Assembly: GCA_039178835.1 (NCBI GenBank)
Contig: JBCDFA010000005.1
Coordinates: 1 to 64,000 of the forward strand
Direction: 5' to 3'
Source of the DNA: AL-N1 sp039178835
Lineage (GTDB): Bacteria; Chloroflexota; Chloroflexia; Chloroflexales; Roseiflexaceae
DNA length: 64,000 bases
The stretch's first letter is position 1; every line of letters starts with the position of its first letter. The notes below the pieces were generated by a model, which was not told the origin of the DNA, did not search any database, and saw only the letters and a program-made list of their open reading frames with translations. Of this stretch, positions 36,418-44,201 are shown one piece after another. A program made the translations under genes and the position numbers.

Positions 36418-37293
36418 ATGCGTGAACCTCTGGCTGCTCATATGACCATAACTGATGAGAATGTGCTTATCGCTGGTTTGCGAGCAATGTCACCTATGGT
36501 AAAGCTTCAACACATGGTAAGTTTGCAACAAGCTGCTCTGACATGGTTACGTGCAGGCATTCGACGGCGACAACCTGAAGGTGACATATGTAGTTGGCGT
36601 CGTGCTGAAGCCATCTTGCGATTGGGTAAAGCGCAGGCACAGTTGTATATGGAGGCAACAATCTCGGAGGATGCGGTATCTGATACATATCTTAGTGCAA
36701 TCATTCAGGTTATTGAGACACTTGATGTGTTGTCTATTCCGTATATGCTGGTTGGGTCACTTGCCAGCACTATTCATGGTGAGTATCGCACAACCAACGA
36801 CACTGATCTTGTAGTTTTATGCACTGCACACTATGCCCAGCCACTAGTCGAAAGATTGGAGTCATCATTTCTCATTCGGCTGCCAGATGTACTTGATGCT
36901 CTTACACAAACCAGGCAATTTAGTGCCACACATCTGTCAACAATGTTTCGGATAGACTTCTTTGTACGAGACAGTACACCATTTGCTAAAATGGAATTTC
37001 AGCGGCGACAACCTGTTGTTATACGTGAAAATCCTCCATGTACCGCGTGGGTTGCCACAGTCGAAGATACTATCTTGAGCAAATTGCGATGGTATCAATT
37101 GGATAGTGGTGTCTCAGATCGTCAATGGCGAGACATCCAAACAATGGTTCGTGTAAACGAAGATATGCTCGACTATACCTATCTTCAGCAGTGGGGAGCC
37201 GACTTACAGGTAACCGATCCTTTGGATGCAGCTTTGCGTGGTGAGCGCCCACGGCCTACTGATAATGACCCACAACAAACTCGTATGTTTTGA
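36418..37293 (+). CDS. Nucleotidyltransferase-fold protein (AbiEii/DUF-like)
   Basis: 291 residues. Central motif YMLVGSLASTIHGEYRTTND followed by TDLVV (about residues 118-142) has the hGS...D-x-D pattern of minimal nucleotidyltransferases such as AbiEii/MenA toxins and MNT proteins. A helical N-terminus (about 1-95) precedes it, and ILSKLRWYQLDSGVSDRQWRD is a typical downstream segment of this family. No antitoxin-like HTH gene is adjacent, so toxin function is not supported by context. Weak ribosome-binding site; ATG at 36442 is an alternative. A terminator follows. Confidence 0.7.
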   Translation: MREPLAAHMTITDENVLIAGLRAMSPMVKLQHMVSLQQAALTWLRAGIRRRQPEGDICSWRRAEAILRLGKAQAQLYMEATISEDAVSDTYLSAIIQVIETLDVLSIPYMLVGSLASTIHGEYRTTNDTDLVVLCTAHYAQPLVERLESSFLIRLPDVLDALTQTRQFSATHLSTMFRIDFFVRDSTPFAKMEFQRRQPVVIRENPPCTAWVATVEDTILSKLRWYQLDSGVSDRQWRDIQTMVRVNEDMLDYTYLQQWGADLQVTDPLDAALRGERPRPTDNDPQQTRMF

Positions 37294-37316
37294 ATGTATC
37301 TAATATGTGATGAATG

Positions 37317-37357
37317 AAACAGGGAGTACATACCCAAATTGGTATACTCCCTGTTTG
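37317..37357 (+). terminator. Intrinsic terminator
   Basis: AAACAGGGAGTA (37317-37328) pairs with TACTCCCTGTTT (37345-37356). The stem runs into a short T-run. Confidence 0.75.
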
Positions 37358-37376
37358 TATTCGGATTGTCTTTAGG

Positions 37377-37711
37377 TTACTGCAGCGACTCGGCAATCTG
37401 TACAAGATCCTCTTGTTGAAGACCTAGTCTATAGACATGTAAGACGTAAGTAAATCCATCGGCTTGCCAGGATAGTATGTAATAATCAAATTGTTCATTG
37501 GTTTGAATAGACGCTGGGCATCGAACTGTTTAATATGCTCATACGATTGCAGGAACGCATCCTGCACCACATCTTCAATCTTCAGCTATCCTCCTATCGC
37601 GTGTGACGAGATACGCAGCGCGTACTGCCTCCAACTGATACATGTGTACAAGTACTTCTAAACCATTAATATCCCCTGTTTGCGTTGCTTGATTGCGTCT
37701 TGCTCATTCAC
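37377..37711 (-). pseudogene. Remnant of an ECF sigma factor fused by deletion to an anti-sigma/DUF4367-like tail
   Basis: Read on the minus strand from a GTG at 37711 (GAGAGG site upstream). Sigma region 2 is recognisable in pieces: GLEVLVHMYQLEAVRAAYLV with TRDRRIAED, then after a shift VVQDAFLQSYEHIKQFD. The frame changes near 37675 and near 37577. From about 37499 the sequence switches to WQADGFTYVLHVYRLGLQQE followed by DLVQIAESLQ and a stop at 37377. That matches the extreme C-terminus of DUF4367-type proteins often encoded next to ECF sigma factors. Everything between, including sigma region 4, is missing. Confidence 0.7.
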
Positions 37712-37810
37712 GATAACCTCTCAAGATTGATGTTTGTTAGGTATACTATCCATGAAGAGCATAAAAGGTTGGGGGGTAGGTAAATCTCGTCAGAGGTTTT
37801 TACACCAACA

Positions 37811-37842
37811 GCAAAGAAGGCCACTCTTACGAATGACCTTCT
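37811..37842 (-). terminator. Probable terminator after glpD
   Basis: On the minus strand AGAAGGTCA (37842-37834) pairs with TGGCCTTCT (37823-37815, one G-U) followed by TTGC. Confidence 0.5.
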
Positions 37843-37879
37843 ACCAAAATTGATGTATGCTGCGTGTTTATCTATTGGA

Positions 37880-39478
37880 TTACACAGGTACTGTGTCGGA
37901 CTGAGTCGCTCTGGTTGCATTGCCTGTCTTCAAGACGTACACATCAGAAACCTCTTGGTATGCCTGAACCTGCGCTTCTTGCCAAGCTTCATCAAAGCCC
38001 AGTTCGGCAGCAATGAGTGCTGCGACACGGGGCGCAACTTCCTGGCTTGCACGAGCATTGAGCAATAGTGCGCGCAGACGACGCGAGAGCACATCTTCAA
38101 CGGTGCGAGCCATTTCGTAGCGTGCTGCCCAGACGACTTCACCAACGAAGTATGGAAGATCGGGATGGAGAAGTTCTTGCCATTCCGGGTTCTCTGCCAT
38201 GAGTTGTTTGAGTTGCACTGCATCGGCGCCGTATACACGGAATGGCCCTTGAGCATTCGCCAGTTGCCAACCACGAAGTTTTAGGTTTTCGGTCACACAT
38301 GGTTTGGATGGCAAACCACCTACCTCAGCAGCCTTATTGATCGTATCTTCGGCCATGTGCCTGTACGTTGTCCACTTCCCACCGGTAATCGTAATCAAAC
38401 CAGAGTCTGAGACCATCAGTGTATGGTCGCGGGAAAGTGCCGCCGTGTTCGAGCTATCGCCGGCTTTGACCAATGGTCGCAACCCAACAAAGACACTGAG
38501 CACATCTTCAGGTGAAGGATCTTTGCTAAAGTAACGTGCCATATGGCTCAGGAGGAAATCGATTTCCTCTTGCATTGGGCGTGGTTCAAGCGGAATATCA
38601 TCAATCGGTGTGTCAGTTGTACCAGCCACGACACAATCGTGCCAAGGGATGGCAAAGAGCACACGGCCATCATCGGTACGCGGTATCATAATGGCGTGAT
38701 CGCCAGGCAGGAAAGAACGATCTAGCACGATGTGAATGCCCTGACTTGGTGCCAGTATTTTGTTGGCTTGAGCATCATCCTTACGCCGCAGTGTATCTGC
38801 AAATACGCCGGTTGCGTTGACAACTGCACGTGCCTCAATCTCGAACTCTTCGCCGGTTTCGGTATCCTGAGCACGAACTCCAGCAACACGCTCACCCTTT
38901 TTGACTAAGCCAGTAACAGGCATGTGGTTAAGTGCAGCGCCACCATAATCGAGGAAGGTGCGAAGCATCGTCACAATCAAGCGCGTATCGTCGAATTGTC
39001 CATCATAATAAACGACACCACCTCTCAGCCCTTCGGGTTCGAGTGTCGGTACCAGATCTAAGGCCTTATCACGGGAAATCAATCGAGAGAATTTAATGCC
39101 AAGTTTACCTGCTAATACACTATAAAGGAGTAGGCCTGTTCCGTAGAATGGTTGGTACCACCAGTTGTAGGCAGGCACCACAAAAGGCAGATCGTGAACG
39201 AGGTGTGGGGCATTCTGTCGTAGTAAACCACGTTCATGCAAAGCATCGCGCACCAATGCTATGTTGCCCTGCGCAAGATAGCGTACACCACCATGAACGA
39301 GTTTTGTGCTACGGCTAGACGTGCCTTTCCCATAATCAACAGCTTCTAACAGTAGGGTTTTATAACCACGTGAGGCAGCATCAATGGCGGCACCTACGCC
39401 GGTTGCCCCACCACCAACGATTACAAGATCCCAGATATCTTGTGATCGTACCCGGTCTAGCATTTCATTGCGTGTCAT
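37880..39478 (-). CDS. glpD: Aerobic glycerol-3-phosphate dehydrogenase
   Basis: FAD-dependent membrane-associated enzyme oxidising glycerol-3-phosphate to dihydroxyacetone phosphate and reducing quinone, 532 residues, normal for GlpD. N-terminal dinucleotide fold VIVGGGATGVGAAIDAASRG, family motif SSRSTKLVHGGVRYL, and C-terminal TGGKWTTYRHMAED are diagnostic. ATG at 39478 was chosen because AAAGGAG lies 8 bases upstream and the FAD motif then starts near residue 20. Single gene; no glpF/glpK in view. It is divergent from the iron-uptake locus across about 580 bases. Confidence 0.95.
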   Translation of the reverse strand: MTRNEMLDRVRSQDIWDLVIVGGGATGVGAAIDAASRGYKTLLLEAVDYGKGTSSRSTKLVHGGVRYLAQGNIALVRDALHERGLLRQNAPHLVHDLPFVVPAYNWWYQPFYGTGLLLYSVLAGKLGIKFSRLISRDKALDLVPTLEPEGLRGGVVYYDGQFDDTRLIVTMLRTFLDYGGAALNHMPVTGLVKKGERVAGVRAQDTETGEEFEIEARAVVNATGVFADTLRRKDDAQANKILAPSQGIHIVLDRSFLPGDHAIMIPRTDDGRVLFAIPWHDCVVAGTTDTPIDDIPLEPRPMQEEIDFLLSHMARYFSKDPSPEDVLSVFVGLRPLVKAGDSSNTAALSRDHTLMVSDSGLITITGGKWTTYRHMAEDTINKAAEVGGLPSKPCVTENLKLRGWQLANAQGPFRVYGADAVQLKQLMAENPEWQELLHPDLPYFVGEVVWAARYEMARTVEDVLSRRLRALLLNARASQEVAPRVAALIAAELGFDEAWQEAQVQAYQEVSDVYVLKTGNATRATQSDTVPV

Positions 39479-40058
39479 TGAACTTACTCCTTTGTATTGA
39501 TGGCTACCGGAAGTACAAATATACTCACGGAAATTGATGATTCTATGGCCTTTGAAGAACACCTAACAACGTGGTTAGCTACTATCATGAGTCACCTGGA
39601 TATGTTGTGTTCGACCATACATCTGAACATTATCATGATACACGATATTCACGGTAGTTTCTATTAAGATTTATCTGATGTATGTGAAAGAAAGTACTCG
39701 CTTCAGGAGAGGATATTTAATTTGTACAAGGTATAGAAAGTTGTATCTACCTTATATATCGCCGCTATTAGCTTTATACATACAACTATCACTCAGATAG
39801 GAAACAATAGGAAGATTGTCTTTGTGATTGACAAACCTAAAAGGTTACTATATACTAACAAAACTTGTTTGTGGTAAATTATAAGTTGTGTTTGTTGCAA
39901 TGTGTGAAGTAACTCATTGTTCTCTAGAGCTGCTGATTACGAAATGTGTATTATGTGGCTTTCTGAGGGTGTTCAACAACAATCACTATCGAATGTGCAA
40001 ATAAGGAACCAAAGCAAGCAATTGAGCAAAAAAGTTATTAGTAAACGAGGTTCTGTGC
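39479..40058. other. Long AT-rich divergent regulatory region before the iron-uptake locus
   Basis: About 580 bases without a gene between glpD and the FepC-like ATPase. It contains the strong promoter at 39828-39856 with an internal palindrome, an untranslated leader of roughly 200 bases, and ACAA/TTGT inverted repeats near 39858-39869. Confidence 0.6.
39828..39856 (+). promoter_or_regulatory. Consensus promoter with embedded palindrome, upstream of iron-uptake locus
   Basis: TTGACA (39828-39833), 17-base spacer and TATACT (39851-39856). The spacer holds AACCT-AAA-AGGTT (39834-39846), a perfect 5-bp inverted repeat placed where a repressor would block polymerase. Given the genes downstream, an iron-responsive repressor (DtxR/IdeR- or Fur-like) is the natural candidate; that is inference. 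Confidence 0.6.
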
Positions 40059-40898
40059 ATGAGTACCCTCAAGGCCGATAAGCTCCTTCTCGCATATGAT
40101 GATCAACCTGTGGTCAAGGACCTTGATCTGATTGTTCCAAGCGGTAAAATCACGGCTCTCGTAGGCCCCAATGGCTGTGGAAAGTCAACATTACTACGGG
40201 GCCTCGCGCGGCTCCTTAAACCACGCACAGGTGTTGTCTATCTTGATGGGAAATTGCTGACATCCATGCCGACGAAAGATCTGGCGAAACAGCTTGGTAT
40301 CCTGCCACAGAGCCCCAGCGCGCCAGAAGGTCTAACCGTTCATGAACTGGTTGCTCAAGGGCGGTATCCCTATCAAAACTGGTTCCACCAGTGGTCTGAG
40401 GAAGATGAGCGGATGGTCACAAAGGCACTAGAGATTACCACTCTGACGGAGATGGCCAGCCGACCTGTCGATACACTCTCCGGTGGGCAGCGACAGCGTG
40501 CGTGGATCGCCATGACTCTTGCTCAGGATACTGAAGTTATTCTGCTTGATGAACCGACCACCTTCTTAGATATCGCTCATCAGATTGAAGTATTACACTT
40601 GCTTGAACAGTTAAATCGAGAAGAAAATCGTACTATCGTGCTTGTCATTCACGACTTGAATCTTGGCTCACGCTATGCGCATCACATGGTGGTGATGCGC
40701 GATGGCCATGTTGTTTCTACTGGCGAACCACACGAGGTGATGACAACCGACATGCTGCGTGATGTGTTTGGGGTTGTGGCTGATATCGTGCCTGATCCAC
40801 GCACAGGGGTCCCTTTGTGTGTTCCGTATGATGTCCATCGTGCAAAACACCCAGATCAAGAAGTCGTGTACACGAATGGACATCACGTTGTGGCATAG
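40059..40898 (+). CDS. Iron-siderophore ABC transporter ATP-binding protein (FepC/FecE type)
   Basis: 279-residue cytoplasmic ATPase of the siderophore/heme/B12 class. Walker A is GPNGCGKST (about 36-44), signature LSGGQRQR, Walker B VILLDEPTTFLD, and H-loop LVIHD. The segment LGILPQSPSAPEGLTVHELV followed by QGRYPYQNWF is typical of FepC/FhuC proteins. It is the only transporter core subunit in this locus: no FecCD permease is encoded before the window ends. Preceded by a promoter at 39828; next gene starts 30 bases later. Confidence 0.92.
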   Translation: MSTLKADKLLLAYDDQPVVKDLDLIVPSGKITALVGPNGCGKSTLLRGLARLLKPRTGVVYLDGKLLTSMPTKDLAKQLGILPQSPSAPEGLTVHELVAQGRYPYQNWFHQWSEEDERMVTKALEITTLTEMASRPVDTLSGGQRQRAWIAMTLAQDTEVILLDEPTTFLDIAHQIEVLHLLEQLNREENRTIVLVIHDLNLGSRYAHHMVVMRDGHVVSTGEPHEVMTTDMLRDVFGVVADIVPDPRTGVPLCVPYDVHRAKHPDQEVVYTNGHHVVA

Positions 40899-40928
40899 AT
40901 AAACACTGTACTAGAGAAAGCTCCATAG

Positions 40929-41921
40929 ATGACTCAACAAACAGATCCTTTACCTGAGCGCTGCTATTGTTCGGTAGTCTCCAAAGAAAATGGTGAAGAT
41001 CCGATTGGCTCAATTGCTCACTGCAATCATTATCTTATTGTAGAAGTTCCTACGCCCTGGCCGCGTGATGTTACCAACCTAAAACGGATTCCAACCGAGT
41101 TGATAGCTTTGCTACAGGCTCTTATCCTTGAACAGGGGTTGAAAATCAGACCTTTAATTATTGTTCCTGATGAGGAATACTCTGTTTCAGATAAGGTGCG
41201 CGTGTTTCACTACTATCGTCCAGAGAATGCGTTTTCGATCTATCAAAAAGAAGAATTTCTCGTCTCCGAAGCCGAACTATTTCCTCTCGTCCAAACCATC
41301 TTCAGCCGTCCAGCAGAACTGCCACGGTTTGCAGCATACCAACAGCATACGTCTCACATTCGGGAGTTGTTTGTGTGTACCCATGGAAGTGTCGATGCAG
41401 CCTGTGCTGTCTTTGGGTATCCAATGTATCGCAAGCTACGTGATGAGTATGCAGATCCTTCAGGGGGTACCCTGCGTGCCTGGCGTGTCAGTCACTTTGG
41501 CGGACATCGTTTTGCGCCAACCCTGATCGATTTGCCGGAGGGACGCTTTTGGGGCCATCTTGAGACAGATCAGCTCGATACATTGATCCATCGGACCGAT
41601 TCCGTTGAGTCACTGCGCTTGTGCTATCGGGGCTGGACCGGACTGGAAAGCCGTTATGAACATGTTGCAGAGCGTGACATGTTGATGCAAGAAGGGTGGG
41701 ATTGGATGCAGTATGCCAAGCACGGTCAATTGCTTGAAGTCGACACCGAAACAGAGCAGTGGGGACGTATACGGATCGATTTCACCACACCCAACGGACG
41801 TAGCGGCGCTTATGAAGCCATGGTAGAGAGGTCTGGGACGGTTCAGACTCTGGGCGAATCTGGCCCATGTGAATTGCGGGAAGAACCGCAATATCGGGTC
41901 AATTGGCTTCGTCGTGTGTAA
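40929..41921 (+). CDS. Sucrase/ferredoxin-like family protein (thioredoxin-fold 2Fe-2S)
   Basis: 330 residues, Suc_Fer-like family. N-terminal RCYCSVVSKENGEDPIGSI and the central ELFVCTHGSVDAACAVFGYP followed by SHFGGHRFAPTLIDLPEGRF are the diagnostic segments. The Cys of VCTHG...DAAC and the His of FGGHRFAPT are likely cofactor ligands in the thioredoxin-like 2Fe-2S fold. Members are often found with siderophore transport genes, so a role in reductive iron release is likely but inferred. It sits between the FepC-like ATPase and the first binding protein, within a probable operon. Confidence 0.85.
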   Translation: MTQQTDPLPERCYCSVVSKENGEDPIGSIAHCNHYLIVEVPTPWPRDVTNLKRIPTELIALLQALILEQGLKIRPLIIVPDEEYSVSDKVRVFHYYRPENAFSIYQKEEFLVSEAELFPLVQTIFSRPAELPRFAAYQQHTSHIRELFVCTHGSVDAACAVFGYPMYRKLRDEYADPSGGTLRAWRVSHFGGHRFAPTLIDLPEGRFWGHLETDQLDTLIHRTDSVESLRLCYRGWTGLESRYEHVAERDMLMQEGWDWMQYAKHGQLLEVDTETEQWGRIRIDFTTPNGRSGAYEAMVERSGTVQTLGESGPCELREEPQYRVNWLRRV

Positions 41922-41973
41922 TAAATATCTTGTTAAGAAGACTAGCTCATTTATGAGCAGACGGAAGAGAACA

Positions 41974-43089
41974 ATGTCTCTGAACGCTTTTACGATGCGT
42001 GCCCTGAGTATATGTATTGCCCTAATGATGCTTGTCGCTTGTGGAGGACAAATAGCACAGGGGCCGGATGAAGCACTGGCAGACACTGATGTAGTTCCAA
42101 CTGATGCCACTGATACTACAGAAAGTTCATCTGAAATCGATACAGAAGACTCTGTAGAAGCAACCAACGACATGCGCATTGTTACGCACGCCATGGGAAT
42201 GACGGAAGTATCGACCAATCCTAAGCGAGTCGTTGTTCTAGATACAGGTGAACTCGACAATGCGCTAGCGCTCGGAATTACTCCGGTCGGCGCACCACTG
42301 ACGGATGTACGCGATTATCAGGCGTATCTCTCTGCCGACTTTGACAGCATAAGTGATATCGGTACGATTAGTGAACCAGATCTTGAAACTATTCTACAAC
42401 TGCAACCTGATCTTATTCTTGGCAGCAAACAACGATACGAAGAGATCTACGATCTTCTTTCGGAGATTGCACCAACCGTTTTTACTGAGTCATTGCGGGT
42501 ACCATGGCAGAAGACATTTGTTGTTCATGCTGAGGCACTTGGCAAAAACGATGTAGCACAGCAAATTCTGGCTGATTATGATGAGCGCATCACTCAATTT
42601 CAACAGATGATGGGTGATCAGCTGAATGATATAACGGTTTCAGTGGTACGGTTTCGACCAGGCCAAGTACGTATCTATCTCAAAAATTCTTTTAGTGGAT
42701 ATGTCTTACAGGATGTCGGTCTGACGCGCCCATCAACACAGGATATCGATGAGTTTGCCACTGAAATCAGTCTGGAACAAATTGCTGATTTAGATGCTGA
42801 TGTAATGTTCTTTACGTCGCGGAATCCAGAAGAAAACGATCTCGCTGCATTTCAGAACAGTCCGCTCTGGCAAACATTGTCAGCCGTCCAGCAAGAGCAA
42901 GTGTATGAGGTCGATGATAATTACTGGATGAGCGGTCTCGGTGTACAGGCAGCCAATCGCATACTTGACGATCTGTTTGTGTATTTCGATGATGGGCAGG
43001 AAGCGACTGAGACCTCTAGGTACATCAATACAGATCCAACAGTTGTTGCTCCCGACATGTTACTTTCTTCATCGTCTATCCACGGATAA
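41974..43089 (+). CDS. Fe3+-siderophore-type substrate-binding lipoprotein 1
   Basis: 371 residues. The signal MSLNAFTMRALSICIALMML leads to VAC, lipidated Cys at about 23. An acidic Thr/Asp linker (to about 65) precedes the Peripla_BP_2 domain: IVTHAMGMTEVSTNPKRVVV, then EPDLETILQLQPDLIL and LSEIAPTVF, and the closing SAVQQEQVYEVDDNYWMSG. Presumed role is capture of ferric-siderophore outside the cell. ATG at 41974 (GGAAGAG upstream) gives a clean signal peptide; an ATG at 41953 would add seven basic residues. First of sixteen paralogues. Confidence 0.88.
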   Translation: MSLNAFTMRALSICIALMMLVACGGQIAQGPDEALADTDVVPTDATDTTESSSEIDTEDSVEATNDMRIVTHAMGMTEVSTNPKRVVVLDTGELDNALALGITPVGAPLTDVRDYQAYLSADFDSISDIGTISEPDLETILQLQPDLILGSKQRYEEIYDLLSEIAPTVFTESLRVPWQKTFVVHAEALGKNDVAQQILADYDERITQFQQMMGDQLNDITVSVVRFRPGQVRIYLKNSFSGYVLQDVGLTRPSTQDIDEFATEISLEQIADLDADVMFFTSRNPEENDLAAFQNSPLWQTLSAVQQEQVYEVDDNYWMSGLGVQAANRILDDLFVYFDDGQEATETSRYINTDPTVVAPDMLLSSSSIHG

Positions 43090-43094
43090 TACCC

Positions 43095-44164
43095 ATGCAA
43101 AGAATAGGCTCTATCATTGTGTGCTTCGCGGTGCTATCAGCCATAAGTGGCTGTGGGTCGTTGCCTTTCACCGGAACATCATCTGGGTTGCAAGACCCAG
43201 GTCCAATTGTTACCGAATGTGAAGATGGGATGCGATTGTTTGAACATTCCCAACTCGCAACGAATCCACTCTGTATTCCAGAAGAACCACAACGAATCGT
43301 TGTTCTGGACCGGCTTTCGTTTGAGACATTGATCGCTCTTGATGTACAGCCAGTTGGAACCTATAGCGGTTACATTGAAAACTTTCAGATCGATTTTCCT
43401 ATTATCGCAGAAAGAGTTGAGGGAATTGCAAACCTTGGAACGCTAGAGGCTCTCAATATTGAGGCTTTGGTAAATGCGAATCCAGATCTCATCATTGGTG
43501 ATGTTCCCCGTAATGGTGCAAACTATGAAGAGCTATCCACAATTGCCCCAACAACGCTCTATCAATTTCAACATAGCGGACAATGGCAGGACATTGCTGC
43601 ATTTGTAGCTGATATTGTGGACTCGACCGCAGAACTCGAACGCGTCACCGAACAGTATGAGGAAAGGCTTACGGCCCTTCAAGAGACGCTGGGTGCGGCA
43701 GTAACAACAGAAGAGATTTCCGTTGTACGGATTATGCCACGCAATGTGCGCCTATATGCGAGGGATTCCTTCCTTGGATCTGTCATTGCTGAAGCTGGAT
43801 TACCACGTCCGGTTTCACAAGATCTGAATGATGCTGAATTACAAGAACAACAAAACAGCTCGACCTTCTATAACATCTCTGATGAGCGGATAGACCTTGC
43901 TGATGGCGACGTCATCTTTATCTGGACCACTGGCTACACGCCGGAGATTGCCGCTGATGCTGAGGTGCGCCTCGCAGACCTGCGCAATGATCCACTCTCT
44001 GGGGTTCGTTGGATGCTGTGCAACAGGAACGAGTTTTCGAAGTGGGCGGTTACTGGATCGGCTCCAGCTTTATTGCTGCACATGCCATGCTGGATGATCT
44101 CTTTGTCTATGTCGCAGAGGTTAATCCACAGGAGGTGGCACCAAATCCCTTTCATACTGAGTAG
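43095..44164 (+). pseudogene. Fe3+-siderophore-type substrate-binding lipoprotein 2, frameshifted near the C-terminus
   Basis: Lipoprotein signal MQRIGSIIVCFAVLSAISGC, then the two-Cys leader CEDGMRLFEHSQLATNPLCI and a normal Peripla_BP_2 domain (LVNANPDLIIGD, LSTIAPTTLY). At about 43998-44008 the frame breaks in CTCTCTGGGG. One dinucleotide TC fewer restores LDAVQQERVFEVGGYWIGSS, then FIAAHAMLDDLFVYVAEVNP and a stop at 44164, a normal family C-terminus. As it stands, translation runs in the wrong frame to 44183 with a non-family tail. It could be true inactivation, slippage-based variation at (CT)3, or a sequencing error. Starts 5 bases after gene 1. Confidence 0.8.
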
Positions 44165-44201
44165 TTCGTCTATTTATGACTAGATTAGATAAGGACGTTG
44201 T

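Noticed and set aside
36418..37293. Type IV toxin-antitoxin system (AbiE)
   Set aside because: No AbiEi-like antitoxin gene is adjacent; only the nucleotidyltransferase fold is supported.
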